From: Halostreptopolyspora alba
GTDB taxonomy: Bacteria; Actinomycetota; Actinomycetes; Streptosporangiales; Streptosporangiaceae
Length of the DNA stretch: 60,699 nt
NCBI GenBank assembly: GCA_003725585.1
Contig: RJMB01000023.1
Span: forward strand, 1-60,699
Direction of reading: 5' to 3'
The notes beneath the pieces are model-generated. The model did not search any database and had not been told where the DNA came from. It was given only the letters and a program-made list of their open reading frames with translations. Numbering within the stretch: position 1 is the stretch's first letter; each line of letters opens with the position of its first letter. A program made the position numbers and the translations under genes. Positions 52,755 to 60,699 of this stretch are shown one piece after another.

Positions 52755-53228
52755 TCAGCGCGCCTCTGGCGGGTCCATCGGTGCCGACGCCTCGGGATCG
52801 CCCCGCATGGCGCGGACCAGCGCCGAAAGCCCGGTGACCAGCGCGTCGACCTCGTCGGGCCGCATCTCGGTGACCCACCGTTCGTAGCGCTCGTGCAGAG
52901 CGACGCCAAGACGGTTGTGCAGCGCGCGCCCGTCGTCGGTGAGGACCAGATGGTAGCTGCGCCGGTCGTTCGGCACGCGTTCGCGCACCAGCAGCCCCCT
53001 GCGCTCAAGCTCGGCGGCCATCCGGCTGGTGCTGCTCTTGTCCAGGGACAGCCGCTCGGCCAGGTCTCCCTGGCCCATGGGTCCGTTCGCGTCCAGCTCG
53101 TGGATCGCGAACGCCTGGGACAGCGACACCGTTTCCCCCGGAAGCACCTGGTCCGGTTGCAGGATTCCGGAGGTACGCACGACCTCCATCATCAGGCCGT
53201 GCACCCGCTCGACCGGCGCGCGATCCAT
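52755..53228 (-). CDS. MarR-family regulator
   Basis: 157 residues; AGAGGGAG precedes the ATG. MarR winged helix with GPMGQGDLAERLSLDKSSTSRMAAELERRG and the wing VPNDRRSYHLVLTDDG. It has no Cys, so thiol oxidation is not the signal. Divergent from a methyltransferase gene; two AGTTGCA inverted repeats lie between them, so it likely represses both. Confidence 0.9.
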   Translation of the reverse strand: MDRAPVERVHGLMMEVVRTSGILQPDQVLPGETVSLSQAFAIHELDANGPMGQGDLAERLSLDKSSTSRMAAELERRGLLVRERVPNDRRSYHLVLTDDGRALHNRLGVALHERYERWVTEMRPDEVDALVTGLSALVRAMRGDPEASAPMDPPEAR

Positions 53229-53254
53229 CTCGGCTCCCTCTCACGAACAAAAAC

Positions 53255-53309
53255 AGTTGCATATTGCAACTTTTGAGCATAGGCTCACAGTAAGTTGCAT
53301 TATACAACT
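53255..53309. promoter_or_regulatory. Two MarR-type operators
   Basis: AGTTGCA-TAT-TGCAACT at 53255-53271 (perfect arms) and AGTTGCA-TTA-TACAACT at 53293-53309 (one mismatch) start 38 bp apart. They lie in the divergent promoter of the MarR and methyltransferase genes. Confidence 0.65.
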
Positions 53310-53323
53310 AATTGGGGGAAGCG

Positions 53324-53932
53324 ATGCACGACGCCCACACGGCCACCCGCCACAGCGAACCGGAGGCCATCTTTCGCGGGCGAAGCAGCCAGGTCTACGA
53401 CCACGTCACCCGGTGGCTCCTGCGCGGCCTCTACCGGCGCATCGCCGAGGACATCGCCGACGCCGCTCCCGACGGAGCCACCGTGCTCGACGTGGGCACC
53501 GGACCCGGGCACCTGGTGGCCGCCATCGCCCGCCGTCGGGGGGACCTCACCCTGATCGGAGTGGACCTCTCCCCGGACATGGTCACGCGGGCCGAGCGCA
53601 ACTTTCGGCCGTACGGCGCCAGAGTCAGGGCACGCGAAGGCGACGCGGCCGACCTGCCGTTCACCGATTCCTCCATCGGGATGGTCGTGTCCTCCTACAG
53701 CCTGCACCACTGGGACAACCCCGGCGCCGTCGTGGCCGAGCTGGGGCGCGTCCTGGCCCCGGGTGGTCGGCTCTACCTCTACGACTGGCGCCGCGCCCCG
53801 TTCACCCAGGTCGTCGACGCCGCTCGCGAGCACGGAGTACTGGGTGGCCGGCCGCACCGGCGCACGCTCATTCACACCGGTTCCCCGGTGCAGCCCCACG
53901 TCGTCCGCCACGTCATGACCAACCCGGAGTAA
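53324..53932 (+). CDS. Class I SAM-dependent methyltransferase (MarR-controlled)
   Basis: 202 residues from the ATG at 53324, preceded by GGGGGAAG. UbiE-like pattern: VLDVGTGPGHLVAAIA (motif I), IGVDLSPDMVTRAE, VVSSYSLHHWDNPGAVVAEL, and VLAPGGRLYLYDW. The C-terminal helix is short. Divergent from marR and sharing its operators; probably an inducible small-molecule O- or C-methyltransferase. Substrate unknown. Confidence 0.87.
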   Translation: MHDAHTATRHSEPEAIFRGRSSQVYDHVTRWLLRGLYRRIAEDIADAAPDGATVLDVGTGPGHLVAAIARRRGDLTLIGVDLSPDMVTRAERNFRPYGARVRAREGDAADLPFTDSSIGMVVSSYSLHHWDNPGAVVAELGRVLAPGGRLYLYDWRRAPFTQVVDAAREHGVLGGRPHRRTLIHTGSPVQPHVVRHVMTNPE

Positions 53933-54313
53933 CGTCCCCGCTCCGATCTCGCGGGGGCGTGTCCCTTGCCGACCGTGGGCCGGACCACGGGGCGAAACCC
54001 ACGAGGTCCACGGCAAGCCGGCCTACGTCGACTCCACGGTGGGGTTTCGGGCAGTGTCGTTGGCGTGGCTGGCGCTGGTGTCCCCCTGGGCGCTCGACCT
54101 CGGCGCGCGGGTCGACAGTCCCACATTCGCCTCCGCCTGGTGCGCGGTGGGCGTCTGGCTGGCCACCCTCGCCGGGGCGGCCCTGATGCGGCGGGCGTTC
54201 ACCGACATGAGGAACCGGGAAACGTGACGGGGACGCGCGGACACCACCGTGCGCCCGTCGCGAAAGTGCTGGTTCGCGGCCCTGAGGTGTGCTCGGCGGC
54301 GTCCGCGAGACGG
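53933..54313. other. Stretch without a convincing gene
   Basis: 381 bases between the methyltransferase and the convergent Gly-rich gene. A plus-strand frame at 54039-54227 has two hydrophobic stretches but lacks a ribosome binding site and any family; it may be a remnant. Confidence 0.4.
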
Positions 54314-54700
54314 TCAGACGCCGCCTCCACCTCCGCCGTTTCCTCCCCCGCCGGCGGCGCCGCCGTCACCGCCGTTGCCGCCGTCGCCAAAGTCACCGAA
54401 GAAGCCCCCGCCGAAAGCGCCCGAAGAGCGTTCGGCACGGCCAACGCCACCCCCGCCGTAGCCGGGATCTCCCGTTGGGCCACCGCTGCTTCCCCCACCG
54501 CTTCGTGGCGGCTGGTGTCGCGGCCCGGGTGGCCGGGGCTGTGCCTGGTTCGGGGGTGGACCAGGGTGGGAGCCCTGGGGGCGTGATCCGGTGTTGTTCG
54601 ACCTTGTCGCCAGAACGACCACAACCACCACCGCCACCACGACGATGAGCACGGCGGCCAGAACCGCCACGACCACCGCGGTTCCCGAAATATTCAGCAT
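54314..54700 (-). CDS. Single-pass membrane protein with Gly-rich tail
   Basis: 128 residues from the ATG at 54700; an upstream GTG (54808) would begin a non-hydrophobic extension, so the ATG is preferred. One very strong hydrophobic segment (VVVAVLAAVLIVVVAVVVVV, about 9-28), then a Pro/Gln region and a C-terminal tail dominated by Gly and Ser with a few Phe/Asp (GAFGGGFFGDFGDGG). Low-complexity tails of this type occur in secreted or membrane-surface proteins. Function unknown. Confidence 0.55.
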   Translation of the reverse strand: MLNISGTAVVVAVLAAVLIVVVAVVVVVVLATRSNNTGSRPQGSHPGPPPNQAQPRPPGPRHQPPRSGGGSSGGPTGDPGYGGGGVGRAERSSGAFGGGFFGDFGDGGNGGDGGAAGGGGNGGGGGGV

Positions 54701-54816
54701 CCAGCCAAACCTAACGCCGCTTCCCTCCGAGAACCAGGCGATGGCCGCCACCGGCCTCGGGGACACGGCGTCCGCGACCGGACCGGCGGGCAAAACTCCC
54801 GTACGCACGATTCATC

Positions 54817-54877
54817 GTTGATCTTGTCGCTATCGACTCGGGTAATCGTTTTCCGCGTCGACAGCGACAAGATCAAC
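54817..54877 (-). repeat. Dispersed palindromic repeat, copy 3
   Basis: The outer arms GTTGATCTTGTCGC and GCGACAAGATCAAC are exact complements; the middle (TATCGACTCGGGTAATCG, then TTTTCCGCGTCGACA) follows copy 1. The GC-rich tail of the other copies is missing. It lies in the 378-bp gap between the Gly-rich gene and the HelR-like gene, which otherwise shows no gene. Confidence 0.8.
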
Positions 54878-55078
54878 CTCGAATTTGCGCGCGAAGACAC
54901 GTACCCCTAAGGTGGGTCTTTTGGTTTGGCGGCATCACTCCTGTGCGTCGAGCACCGTAACGCGCTGAGGATCGCAACGAACCGGACGGCTTCCGGGGCG
55001 GGACCCGCGCCTGCCGCCCGCCACCCTCGCGAAATCCGTACCAGCCGTGCTCCCCGAGTCTTCGAGGCCGCCTTCACC

Positions 55079-57205
55079 ATGCCCGACCACCAGTCCGGCC
55101 ATGCGCCCACCCCCGCCACCGACCCCGAGATCGAGGCCGAACGCGCCTTCCTGGCCACCGCCCGGGCCGCGCTGCACACCATGCGCGAGGACGTCCTCAC
55201 CACCGCGACCGTGCAGGACTCCTCCGAGGACGCCGACTACACATTCACCAACCGGGTACTCGCCGCCGACCGCGACCGGCGCGCCGACGCCCTCGTCGAC
55301 TTCGACGAGGCCCCGCTGTTCTTCGGGCGCCTGGACTACCCGGCCGGCGCCATCTACGAGACCGACCCCGACGACCCGCCGTCCCACACCCGCACCACCG
55401 AGTCCGACCGGGTCTACATCGGCCGGCGCCACGTGCACGACGCCGGTGGTTCGCCCCTGGTCATCGACTGGCGGGCGGGTATCTCCGCCGCGTTCTACCG
55501 CGCCACCCCCGACGACCCCCAAGGGGTGTGGCTGCGCCGCCGCTTCGGGTTCTCCGACTCCGCCGAGCTCACCGCCTACGAGGACGAACCCCTGGCCGCC
55601 GACGCGCCCGCCGCCGGGGCGGGTGGCGCGCTCCTCGACGCCGAGATCGAGCGGCCGCGTTCCGGCCCGATGCGCGACATCGTCTCCACCATCCAGCCGG
55701 AACAGGACGACCTGGTGCGGGCTCCGCTGCGACCCGCGCTGTGCGTGCAGGGCGCGCCGGGCACCGGTAAGACCGCGGTCGGGCTGCACCGCATCGCCTA
55801 CCTGCTCTACACCCAACGCGACCAGCTCCGCCAGGACGGCGGGGTGGTCATCATCGGACCGAACCGCTCGTTCCTCTCCTACATCCGCAAGGTGCTGCCC
55901 GCGCTCGGGGAGGTCGGCGTCCGCCAGGCCACCATCGAGGAGCTCATCGACTGGGTGCCCGTGCGCCGCGTCGAGGACCCGCGCGCCGAAGGGGTCAAAG
56001 GGGACTCCCGTATGGCCGAGGTGCTGGAGCGGGACCTCTGGTCGCGGCTGTGCCCGCCCGAGGACACCCTGGTGGTCGAACGGGGGGCGCGTAAGTGGCG
56101 CGTACCCCCCGAGGAACTGGCCGACACCCTCGCCGAGCTGCGGGAGCGGGGAATCGGCTACGGGGCCGGACCCAATCTGCTGGTACAGCGAATCGCCCAC
56201 CTGGTGATGCGACGGATCGAGAACTCGGGTGAGGCGTGCGACTCCCGCACACTCACCGAACTGCGCCGCAACCGCTCGATCAGCGCGGCGGCGCGCGCGA
56301 TGTGGCCCAAGGCCGACCCCATCCGGCTGGTTCTCGGCCTGCTCACCGACCCAGAACGGCTCGCCCGCGCCGCCGAGGGCATCCTGACCCCCGAGGAGCA
56401 GGAGGCGATCCGGCTGCCCGGCCGGCCACGCTCACCCAAGTCGGCCAAGTGGTCCGCCGCCGACCTGGCCCTGGTCGACGAGGCCGCGTCCCTCATCGGC
56501 CGGCCGGACACCATGGGGCACATCGTCGTCGACGAGGCCCAGGATCTCAGCCCGATGCAGGCCCGGGTGATCGCGCGGCGCTGCACGCGGGGCTCTGTCA
56601 CCGTGCTCGGGGACATCGCCCAGGCCACCGGCCCGGCGGCCGCCGACGACTGGCGGAGCCTGCTGGCCCACCTGGGTCAGGCCGACGACGCCCGACTCGC
56701 CGTCCTGGACCGCGGGTTCCGCGTTCCCGCCCAGATCATCGACTACGCGGCGCGCCTGCTGCCACGGATCGCGCCGGGGCTGGGCGCCCCCACCGGGGTG
56801 CGCAGGGCGCCGGGATCCCTGGTGACGACCGCCGCGACCGACCTCCTCGACGATGTCACGCTGGCCTGCCGCGGGGCGCTCAAGGGAGACGGGTCGGTGG
56901 GGGTCATCGCCGCCGACGCCGACATCGCGGCCATCCACCAGCGGTTGGCCGAGGAGGGGTGGGAGGCGGCCCTGGTCGGCGAGACCGAGGACGCGCTCGA
57001 CGCCGCCCGGCTGGTGTGCGTGCCGGCGAGCCTGGCCAAGGGGTTGGAGTTCGACTCCGTGATCGTCGCCGAGCCCGCCCGGATCGTCGCGGCCGAGCCG
57101 CGCGGCCTGCACCGGCTCTACGTCGTCCTCACCCGCGCGGTGAGCGCCCTGGAGGTCGTGCACGCCGAGCCGCTACCCGAGGCGCTCGACCACCCATCCG
57201 ACTGA
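55079..57205 (+). CDS. HelD/HelR-like RNA polymerase-associated helicase
   Basis: 708 residues from the ATG at 55079, matching the about 700-residue HelD/HelR family. N-terminal coiled arm (EIEAERAFLATARAALHTMRED), then DRVYIGRRHVHDAGGSPLVIDWRA, Walker A GAPGTGKTAV (residues 225-234), DEAQD (485-489), and the C-terminal LVCVPASLAKGLEFDSVIV and YVVLTRA motifs of superfamily 1. HelD-type proteins strip stalled RNA polymerase from DNA; HelR members also protect against rifamycins. Strong family match; which of the two roles is not decided. Confidence 0.88.
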   Translation: MPDHQSGHAPTPATDPEIEAERAFLATARAALHTMREDVLTTATVQDSSEDADYTFTNRVLAADRDRRADALVDFDEAPLFFGRLDYPAGAIYETDPDDPPSHTRTTESDRVYIGRRHVHDAGGSPLVIDWRAGISAAFYRATPDDPQGVWLRRRFGFSDSAELTAYEDEPLAADAPAAGAGGALLDAEIERPRSGPMRDIVSTIQPEQDDLVRAPLRPALCVQGAPGTGKTAVGLHRIAYLLYTQRDQLRQDGGVVIIGPNRSFLSYIRKVLPALGEVGVRQATIEELIDWVPVRRVEDPRAEGVKGDSRMAEVLERDLWSRLCPPEDTLVVERGARKWRVPPEELADTLAELRERGIGYGAGPNLLVQRIAHLVMRRIENSGEACDSRTLTELRRNRSISAAARAMWPKADPIRLVLGLLTDPERLARAAEGILTPEEQEAIRLPGRPRSPKSAKWSAADLALVDEAASLIGRPDTMGHIVVDEAQDLSPMQARVIARRCTRGSVTVLGDIAQATGPAAADDWRSLLAHLGQADDARLAVLDRGFRVPAQIIDYAARLLPRIAPGLGAPTGVRRAPGSLVTTAATDLLDDVTLACRGALKGDGSVGVIAADADIAAIHQRLAEEGWEAALVGETEDALDAARLVCVPASLAKGLEFDSVIVAEPARIVAAEPRGLHRLYVVLTRAVSALEVVHAEPLPEALDHPSD

Positions 57206-57226
57206 GCCGAGTCCGGAGGCGGAGCC

Positions 57227-57325
57227 TCAGCTGTAGAACATGATCATCCGCACCGTGAGGGCGACCGCCATCAGGGCGCCGAGCACCAGGATGATGGCGC
57301 GCATCCTGGAGATGTGTCCGTTCAT
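57227..57325 (-). CDS. Tiny membrane protein (32 residues)
   Basis: ATG at 57325 with AAGGG upstream, TGA at 57227-57229. The sequence starts MNGHISRMRAIILVLGALMA, followed by VALTVRMIMFYS, a short basic start and one membrane helix. It lies 56 bp after the spermidine-synthase-like gene on the same strand. Good ribosome binding site and hydrophobic design support it; no homologue known to me. Confidence 0.45.
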   Translation of the reverse strand: MNGHISRMRAIILVLGALMAVALTVRMIMFYS

Positions 57326-57381
57326 ACCGGCCCTTCGAGAGCATCGAGAACATCACCGACAACGTCACGCCCGACCGGGCC

Positions 57382-58131
57382 TCACCCCTGACCACCGGCC
57401 GGCGTCGTTGGTTCCGCTTCGGTCGTGGCGAGGTAGACGGTGTTGGCGGCCTCGCGCCCCTGCAGCGGATTGTGGAACGCCACCCGCTCGGCCCACGCCC
57501 GCGCGAACTCCCCTCCCAGCACTTTCGTGAAGTCGCTGTCCGGGGGGTCGTTCGACCACAACGCGAACACCCCGCCGGGGTTGAGGTGCCGCGCGACGCT
57601 CCGCAGCCCCGCTGGTTCGTAGAACACCGCGTGGCTCGGGTGCAGCACGTGGTGCGGCGAGTGGTCGATGTCGACGATGACCGCGTCGAACGTCCGGCCC
57701 GGGGTTTCCGGGTCGAGGCCGTTCTCGGAGCCGACCATCTCGAAGAAGTCGCCGTGCACCAGCCGGCACCGCCGGTCGGTCGCGAGCGTCTCACCCACGG
57801 GCACCAGCCCGTCCCGGTGCCACTCGATCACCTCGCCGAGCGCCTCTATGACGACCAGCGAACGCACGTCCGGGTTCTCCAGCACCGTCCGGGCGGTGTA
57901 GCCCAGCCCGAGCCCACCGACGACGACGTCCGGCTCCGAGGTCGCGACCTCGGCCAGCGCGAGCCGCGCCATCTCGACCTCGACCACGGTGAACAGGCTC
58001 GACATCAGAAACTCCGAGTCGAGTTTGGCCTCGTAGACGTCCTCGCCCACGGTCGGATCCCAGCGGCGACGCAGGCTGACCGTCCCCATGGGTGTGGGCC
58101 GCCAGTCGAGTACCTGGAAGCGAGCACTCAC
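57382..58131 (-). CDS. Spermidine synthase-like methyltransferase-fold protein
   Basis: 249 residues from the GTG at 58131, with GAGGGGG upstream. Rossmann-type core: DVVVGGLGLGYTARTVL (motif I), LVVIEALGEVIEWHRDG, GDFFEMVG, and FDAVIVDIDHSPHHVL. It matches the SpeE-like actinobacterial branch that lacks the full N-terminal beta domain and whose polyamine activity is uncertain. Followed by the tiny membrane gene. Confidence 0.8.
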   Translation of the reverse strand: MSARFQVLDWRPTPMGTVSLRRRWDPTVGEDVYEAKLDSEFLMSSLFTVVEVEMARLALAEVATSEPDVVVGGLGLGYTARTVLENPDVRSLVVIEALGEVIEWHRDGLVPVGETLATDRRCRLVHGDFFEMVGSENGLDPETPGRTFDAVIVDIDHSPHHVLHPSHAVFYEPAGLRSVARHLNPGGVFALWSNDPPDSDFTKVLGGEFARAWAERVAFHNPLQGREAANTVYLATTEAEPTTPAGGQG

Positions 58132-58337
58132 GCGTATTCCCCCTCAGCCGTGCCCATCACACCGATCCTAAGGGGGCGGGTCCGGGCACAGGCCCGAACC
58201 GGGCGGAGCGACCAACCGAACGCGCGCCAGGAAGGTCCCGTGGCCAACGACCACGAGTCCGCGGCGTTCGCGCCCGTTCGTCCGTCCTTGAGACAGTGGA
58301 ACGACCGATCATCCAACCTAAGTGTGAGGTAGTTGCC

Positions 58338-59165
58338 GTGAGCAGTATTCCCGCAGTCACCCTGAACAACGGGAAATCGATGCCGCAGGTCGGTTTCGGG
58401 GTGTTCCAGGTGCCTGACGCGGAGACCGACGCCGTCGTCGCCACCGCCCTCGAAGCCGGGTACCGGAGCATCGACACCGCGGCTCTCTACAAGAACGAGG
58501 AGGGCACCGGCCGGGCGATCGCCGCGTCCGGGCTGTCGCGCGAGGATCTGTTCGTCACGACGAAGCTGTGGAACACCGACCAGGGATACGACGCCGCGCT
58601 GCGGGCCTTCGACACGTCGTTGGCCAAGCTGGGCCTGGACTACGTCGACCTGTACCTGATCCACTGGCCGGTACCGGCCCAGAACGCCTACGTCGACACG
58701 TGGCGCGCGTTCGAACGCATCCACTCCGAGGGGCGGGCCAAGGCCATCGGGGTGTCCAACTTCCAGCCCTCCCAGTTGCAGCGGCTCATGGACGAGACCG
58801 ACACCGTCCCGGCCGTGAACCAGGTCGAGCTGCACCCGCGTCTACAGCAGGCCACGCTGCGCGAGTTTCACGCCGCCAACGGCATCGTCACCGAGGCGTG
58901 GAGCCCGCTGGGCAAGGGCAAGTGGCTGCTGGAGGACCCGACCCTGGTCAGGATCGCCGAGCGGCACGGGGTCTCGCCCGCGAGGGTGGCGCTGCGCTGG
59001 AGCGTCCAGCTCGGCAACGTGGTGATCCCGAAGTCCGCCACCCCGTCGCGGATCCGGGACAACCTCGACCTCTTCGGCTTCGAGCTGGACAGCGAGGACA
59101 TGTCCGCGCTCGAGTCGATGGACACCGGCGAACGGGTCGGTCCCGCCCCCGACGCCCGGAGCTGA
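58338..59165 (+). CDS. Aldo/keto reductase
   Basis: 275 residues from the GTG at 58338 (GAGG upstream), typical 2,5-diketo-gluconate reductase type. The tetrad is visible: Asp and Tyr in YRSIDTAALYKNEEG, Lys in VTTKLWN, His in LYLIHWPVP. Cofactor segment VVIPKSATPSRIRDNL favours NADPH. Reduces aldehydes or ketones of sugars; substrate not fixed. The terminator at 59195 follows. Confidence 0.92.
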   Translation: MSSIPAVTLNNGKSMPQVGFGVFQVPDAETDAVVATALEAGYRSIDTAALYKNEEGTGRAIAASGLSREDLFVTTKLWNTDQGYDAALRAFDTSLAKLGLDYVDLYLIHWPVPAQNAYVDTWRAFERIHSEGRAKAIGVSNFQPSQLQRLMDETDTVPAVNQVELHPRLQQATLREFHAANGIVTEAWSPLGKGKWLLEDPTLVRIAERHGVSPARVALRWSVQLGNVVIPKSATPSRIRDNLDLFGFELDSEDMSALESMDTGERVGPAPDARS

Positions 59166-59194
59166 GCCGCGCCACACCGGCGCCACCGGACGTC

Positions 59195-59249
59195 GATCGT
59201 GAAGGTGTGGTTCCCTCCACACGCGAGAGGGAACCACATCTTCACGATC
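59195..59249. terminator. 23-bp stem hairpin
   Basis: GATCGTGAAGGTGTGG and CCACATCTTCACGATC are the outer parts of arms 59195-59217 and 59227-59249, 22 of 23 pairs, 9-nt loop. Strong terminator between the reductase and the urea-type gene. Confidence 0.7.
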
Positions 59250-59380
59250 ACCACAGCCCGTGGCCCCCTGTTCGCTGACTAGCGACGAAACACACGGTTA
59301 AAGGAGCCGACCCAACGGCGAAACGCGTGACACCCAGACTCCTCACTGTCACCCCGACCACGACATGAGGAGGTGGACGC

Positions 59381-60610
59381 GTGGGACGCGCACGCCCCGG
59401 TTCCGCCGCTACGTCCCTGCTGGCCGCGACGACGCTCGCCCTTTCGGGCTGCGGGCCGGCGGGAGGGTCCGAGGACGGCGACACCGTCAGGGTCGGCATG
59501 TTGCACTCCCTCTCGGGCACCATGGCGATCAGCGAGGTCACCGTCCGCGACTCGGTACAGCTCGCGATCGACGAGATCAACGATGACGGCGGTGTCCTGG
59601 GCCGCCAGATCGAGCCGATCGAGGAGGACGGCGCGTCCGACGAGGCCACCTTCGCCGAGAAGGCGCAGAAACTGCTGCAGTCGGACGATGTCGCGACGGT
59701 GTTCGGCGGGTGGACCTCCGCCAGCCGTAAGGCGATGCTGCCGGTGTTCGAACGCAACAACGGCCTGCTGTGGTACCCGGTGCAGTACGAGGGCCTGGAA
59801 GCCTCCGACAACATCGTCTACACCGGCGCCACCACCAACCAGCAGATCGTGCCGGCCCTGGACTACCTCGTCGAGCAGGGGCACGAGTCGCTGTACTTGA
59901 TCGGCAGTGACTACGTGTTCCCCCGCACCGCCAACCAGATCATCACGGCCTACGCCGAGGCCAACGACCTCGAGATCATCGAGGAGGAGTACACCCCTCT
60001 CGGGCACACCGAGTACTCCACCATCACCGGCGAGATCGAACGCGAGGAGCCGGACGCGGTGTTCAACACCCTCAACGGCGACTCCAACGTGAGCTTCTTC
60101 CAGCAGCTGCGCTCCGCCGGAGTCACCCCCGACGACACGCCGGTGCTGAGCGTCAGCGTCGCCGAGCAGGAGATCGACGGCATCGGCGTCGAGAACATCG
60201 AGGGCCACCCGGTGGCCTGGAACTACTACCAGACCACCGAAACCCCGGCCAACGAGGACTTCGTGTCGGCGTTCCAGGACGCCTACGGCGAGGACCGCGT
60301 CACCTCCGACCCGATGCAGTCCGCCTACAACGCCGTTTACCTGTGGGCGGCCGCGGTCGAGGAGGCCGAGAGCTTCGAGGTGGACGATGTCCGCGCGGCC
60401 CTGGACGGGATCGAACGCGACGCCCCCGAAGGCCCCATCACCATCGACGGCGACACCCAGCACCTCGCCAAGACCTCCCGCGTCGGCGAGGTCAACGAGG
60501 ACGGGTTGATCGACCAGGTGTGGAGTTCCGAGGAGCCCATCGAACCCGACCCCTACCTCACCGGCTACGACTGGGCCGACGACATCACCGAAGTCGAGGA
60601 AGGCGAGTAG
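59381..60610 (+). CDS. urtA: Urea ABC transporter substrate-binding lipoprotein
   Basis: 409 residues from the GTG at 59381, with AGGAGG upstream. The signal peptide ends with lipobox LSGC, so Cys24 should be lipidated. UrtA-type pattern: [60 protein letters not shown], and [17 protein letters not shown]. The family binds urea (some members related amides) for the UrtBCDE importer. Those partner genes would lie past the window end. The strongly acidic sequence is like other exported proteins in this window. Confidence 0.92.
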   Translation: MGRARPGSAATSLLAATTLALSGCGPAGGSEDGDTVRVGMLHSLSGTMAISEVTVRDSVQLAIDEINDDGGVLGRQIEPIEEDGASDEATFAEKAQKLLQSDDVATVFGGWTSASRKAMLPVFERNNGLLWYPVQYEGLEASDNIVYTGATTNQQIVPALDYLVEQGHESLYLIGSDYVFPRTANQIITAYAEANDLEIIEEEYTPLGHTEYSTITGEIEREEPDAVFNTLNGDSNVSFFQQLRSAGVTPDDTPVLSVSVAEQEIDGIGVENIEGHPVAWNYYQTTETPANEDFVSAFQDAYGEDRVTSDPMQSAYNAVYLWAAAVEEAESFEVDDVRAALDGIERDAPEGPITIDGDTQHLAKTSRVGEVNEDGLIDQVWSSEEPIEPDPYLTGYDWADDITEVEEGE

Positions 60611-60614
60611 CGAC

Positions 60615-60648
60615 GGCGCGGCCGTGGGCGCGCGCCCACGGCCGCGCC
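60615..60648. terminator. Perfect 34-bp palindrome
   Basis: The sequence around GCCGTGGGCGCGCGCCCACG is fully self-complementary from 60615 to 60648 with no loop, 5 bp after the urtA-type stop. In urea operons this might limit read-through from the abundant binding-protein mRNA to downstream genes. Confidence 0.55.
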
Positions 60649-60673
60649 CGCGCGCACGGGGCCACGCGAACCA

Positions 60674-60699
60674 CCCCCCCCCCCCCCCCCCCCCCCCCC
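60674..60699. other. Run of 26 C at the window end
   Basis: An uninterrupted C homopolymer of 26 bases closes the window. It looks like a contig end or a polymerase/assembly artefact rather than biology. Confidence 0.7.

Noticed and set aside
54039-54227. Small membrane protein frame (62 codons, GTG start)
   Set aside because: No ribosome binding site, protein-like sequence seems to extend upstream without a start, and no family is recognised; it may be a remnant.
54878-55078. Rifamycin-associated element before the HelR-like gene
   Set aside because: I could not find a convincing long palindrome of that type in the leader; only the dispersed repeat lies further upstream.
59275-59291. GlnR-type site (CTGAC-N7-GAAAC) before the urea-binding gene
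   Set aside because: Spacing is 7 rather than 6 and no second half-box is found at the expected place; too weak to call.
59250-59380. Guanidine riboswitch before the urea-type gene
   Set aside because: None of the conserved ykkC-type loops can be seen in the leader.

Overview
The window is about 60.7 kb of GC-rich chromosome from a mycelial actinomycete, most likely a member of the Nocardiopsaceae or a close relative. That placement is inferred from the very high GC, the GTG starts, the actinobacterial-type rhamnose genes, a mycothiol-dependent enzyme family, and a HelD/HelR-type RNA polymerase helicase. There is no rRNA, tRNA or CRISPR array. The left edge cuts a pdxA-like gene. The right edge ends in a run of 26 C that looks like a contig end.

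Layout. 1-4.2 kb: end of a pdxA2-like dehydrogenase, a DeoR regulator, an enoyl-CoA hydratase-family gene, a WYL regulator and an SDR. 4.2-5.95 kb: an AT-richer island with two orphan immunity-type genes (Imm10-like and SUKH/SMI1), bounded by a dispersed palindromic repeat and a transposase remnant. 6.0-17.7 kb: a complete L-rhamnose locus, with a divergent LacI regulator, an ABC importer (ATPase, two permeases, binding lipoprotein), mutarotase, isomerase, a fused aldolase/dehydrogenase and rhamnulokinase. 17.7-23.7 kb: a truncated NTF2-like gene, a tandem universal stress protein, a secreted alpha/beta hydrolase, a YtrA-type GntR/ABC operon with a clear operator, and a sirtuin.

24.2-29.7 kb holds the most interesting system. 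A 1317-residue TPR-CHAT (caspase-like) protein is divergently paired with a two-gene operon for a small Cys-containing protein and a membrane protein. 30-37.3 kb: a serine hydrolase, a methyltransferase behind a PHO-box-like triple repeat, then an arsenic-type cluster in which an ArsR-acetyltransferase fusion diverges from a flavoprotein-MFS-flavoprotein operon. 37.3-43.7 kb: cell-surface proteins of unknown function, a mycothiol-dependent enzyme, and an epimerase/TetR divergent pair. 43.7-49.5 kb: a 1573-residue protein of unknown function behind an orphan HsdR_N-type nuclease.

50.2-60.6 kb: a small membrane protein, a tandem array of about 140-bp intergenic repeats (related copies lie in the rhamnose operon), an AlkZ-type DNA glycosylase, a LURP-one-related protein, a MarR/methyltransferase divergent pair with two operators, a Gly-rich membrane protein, a HelR-like helicase, a spermidine-synthase-like protein, an aldo/keto reductase, and a urea-type ABC binding lipoprotein at the edge.

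Two repeat families run through the window: a palindromic element of about 60-110 bp (3 copies) and the about 140-bp repeat. Many genes end at long, near-perfect hairpins without a U tract.
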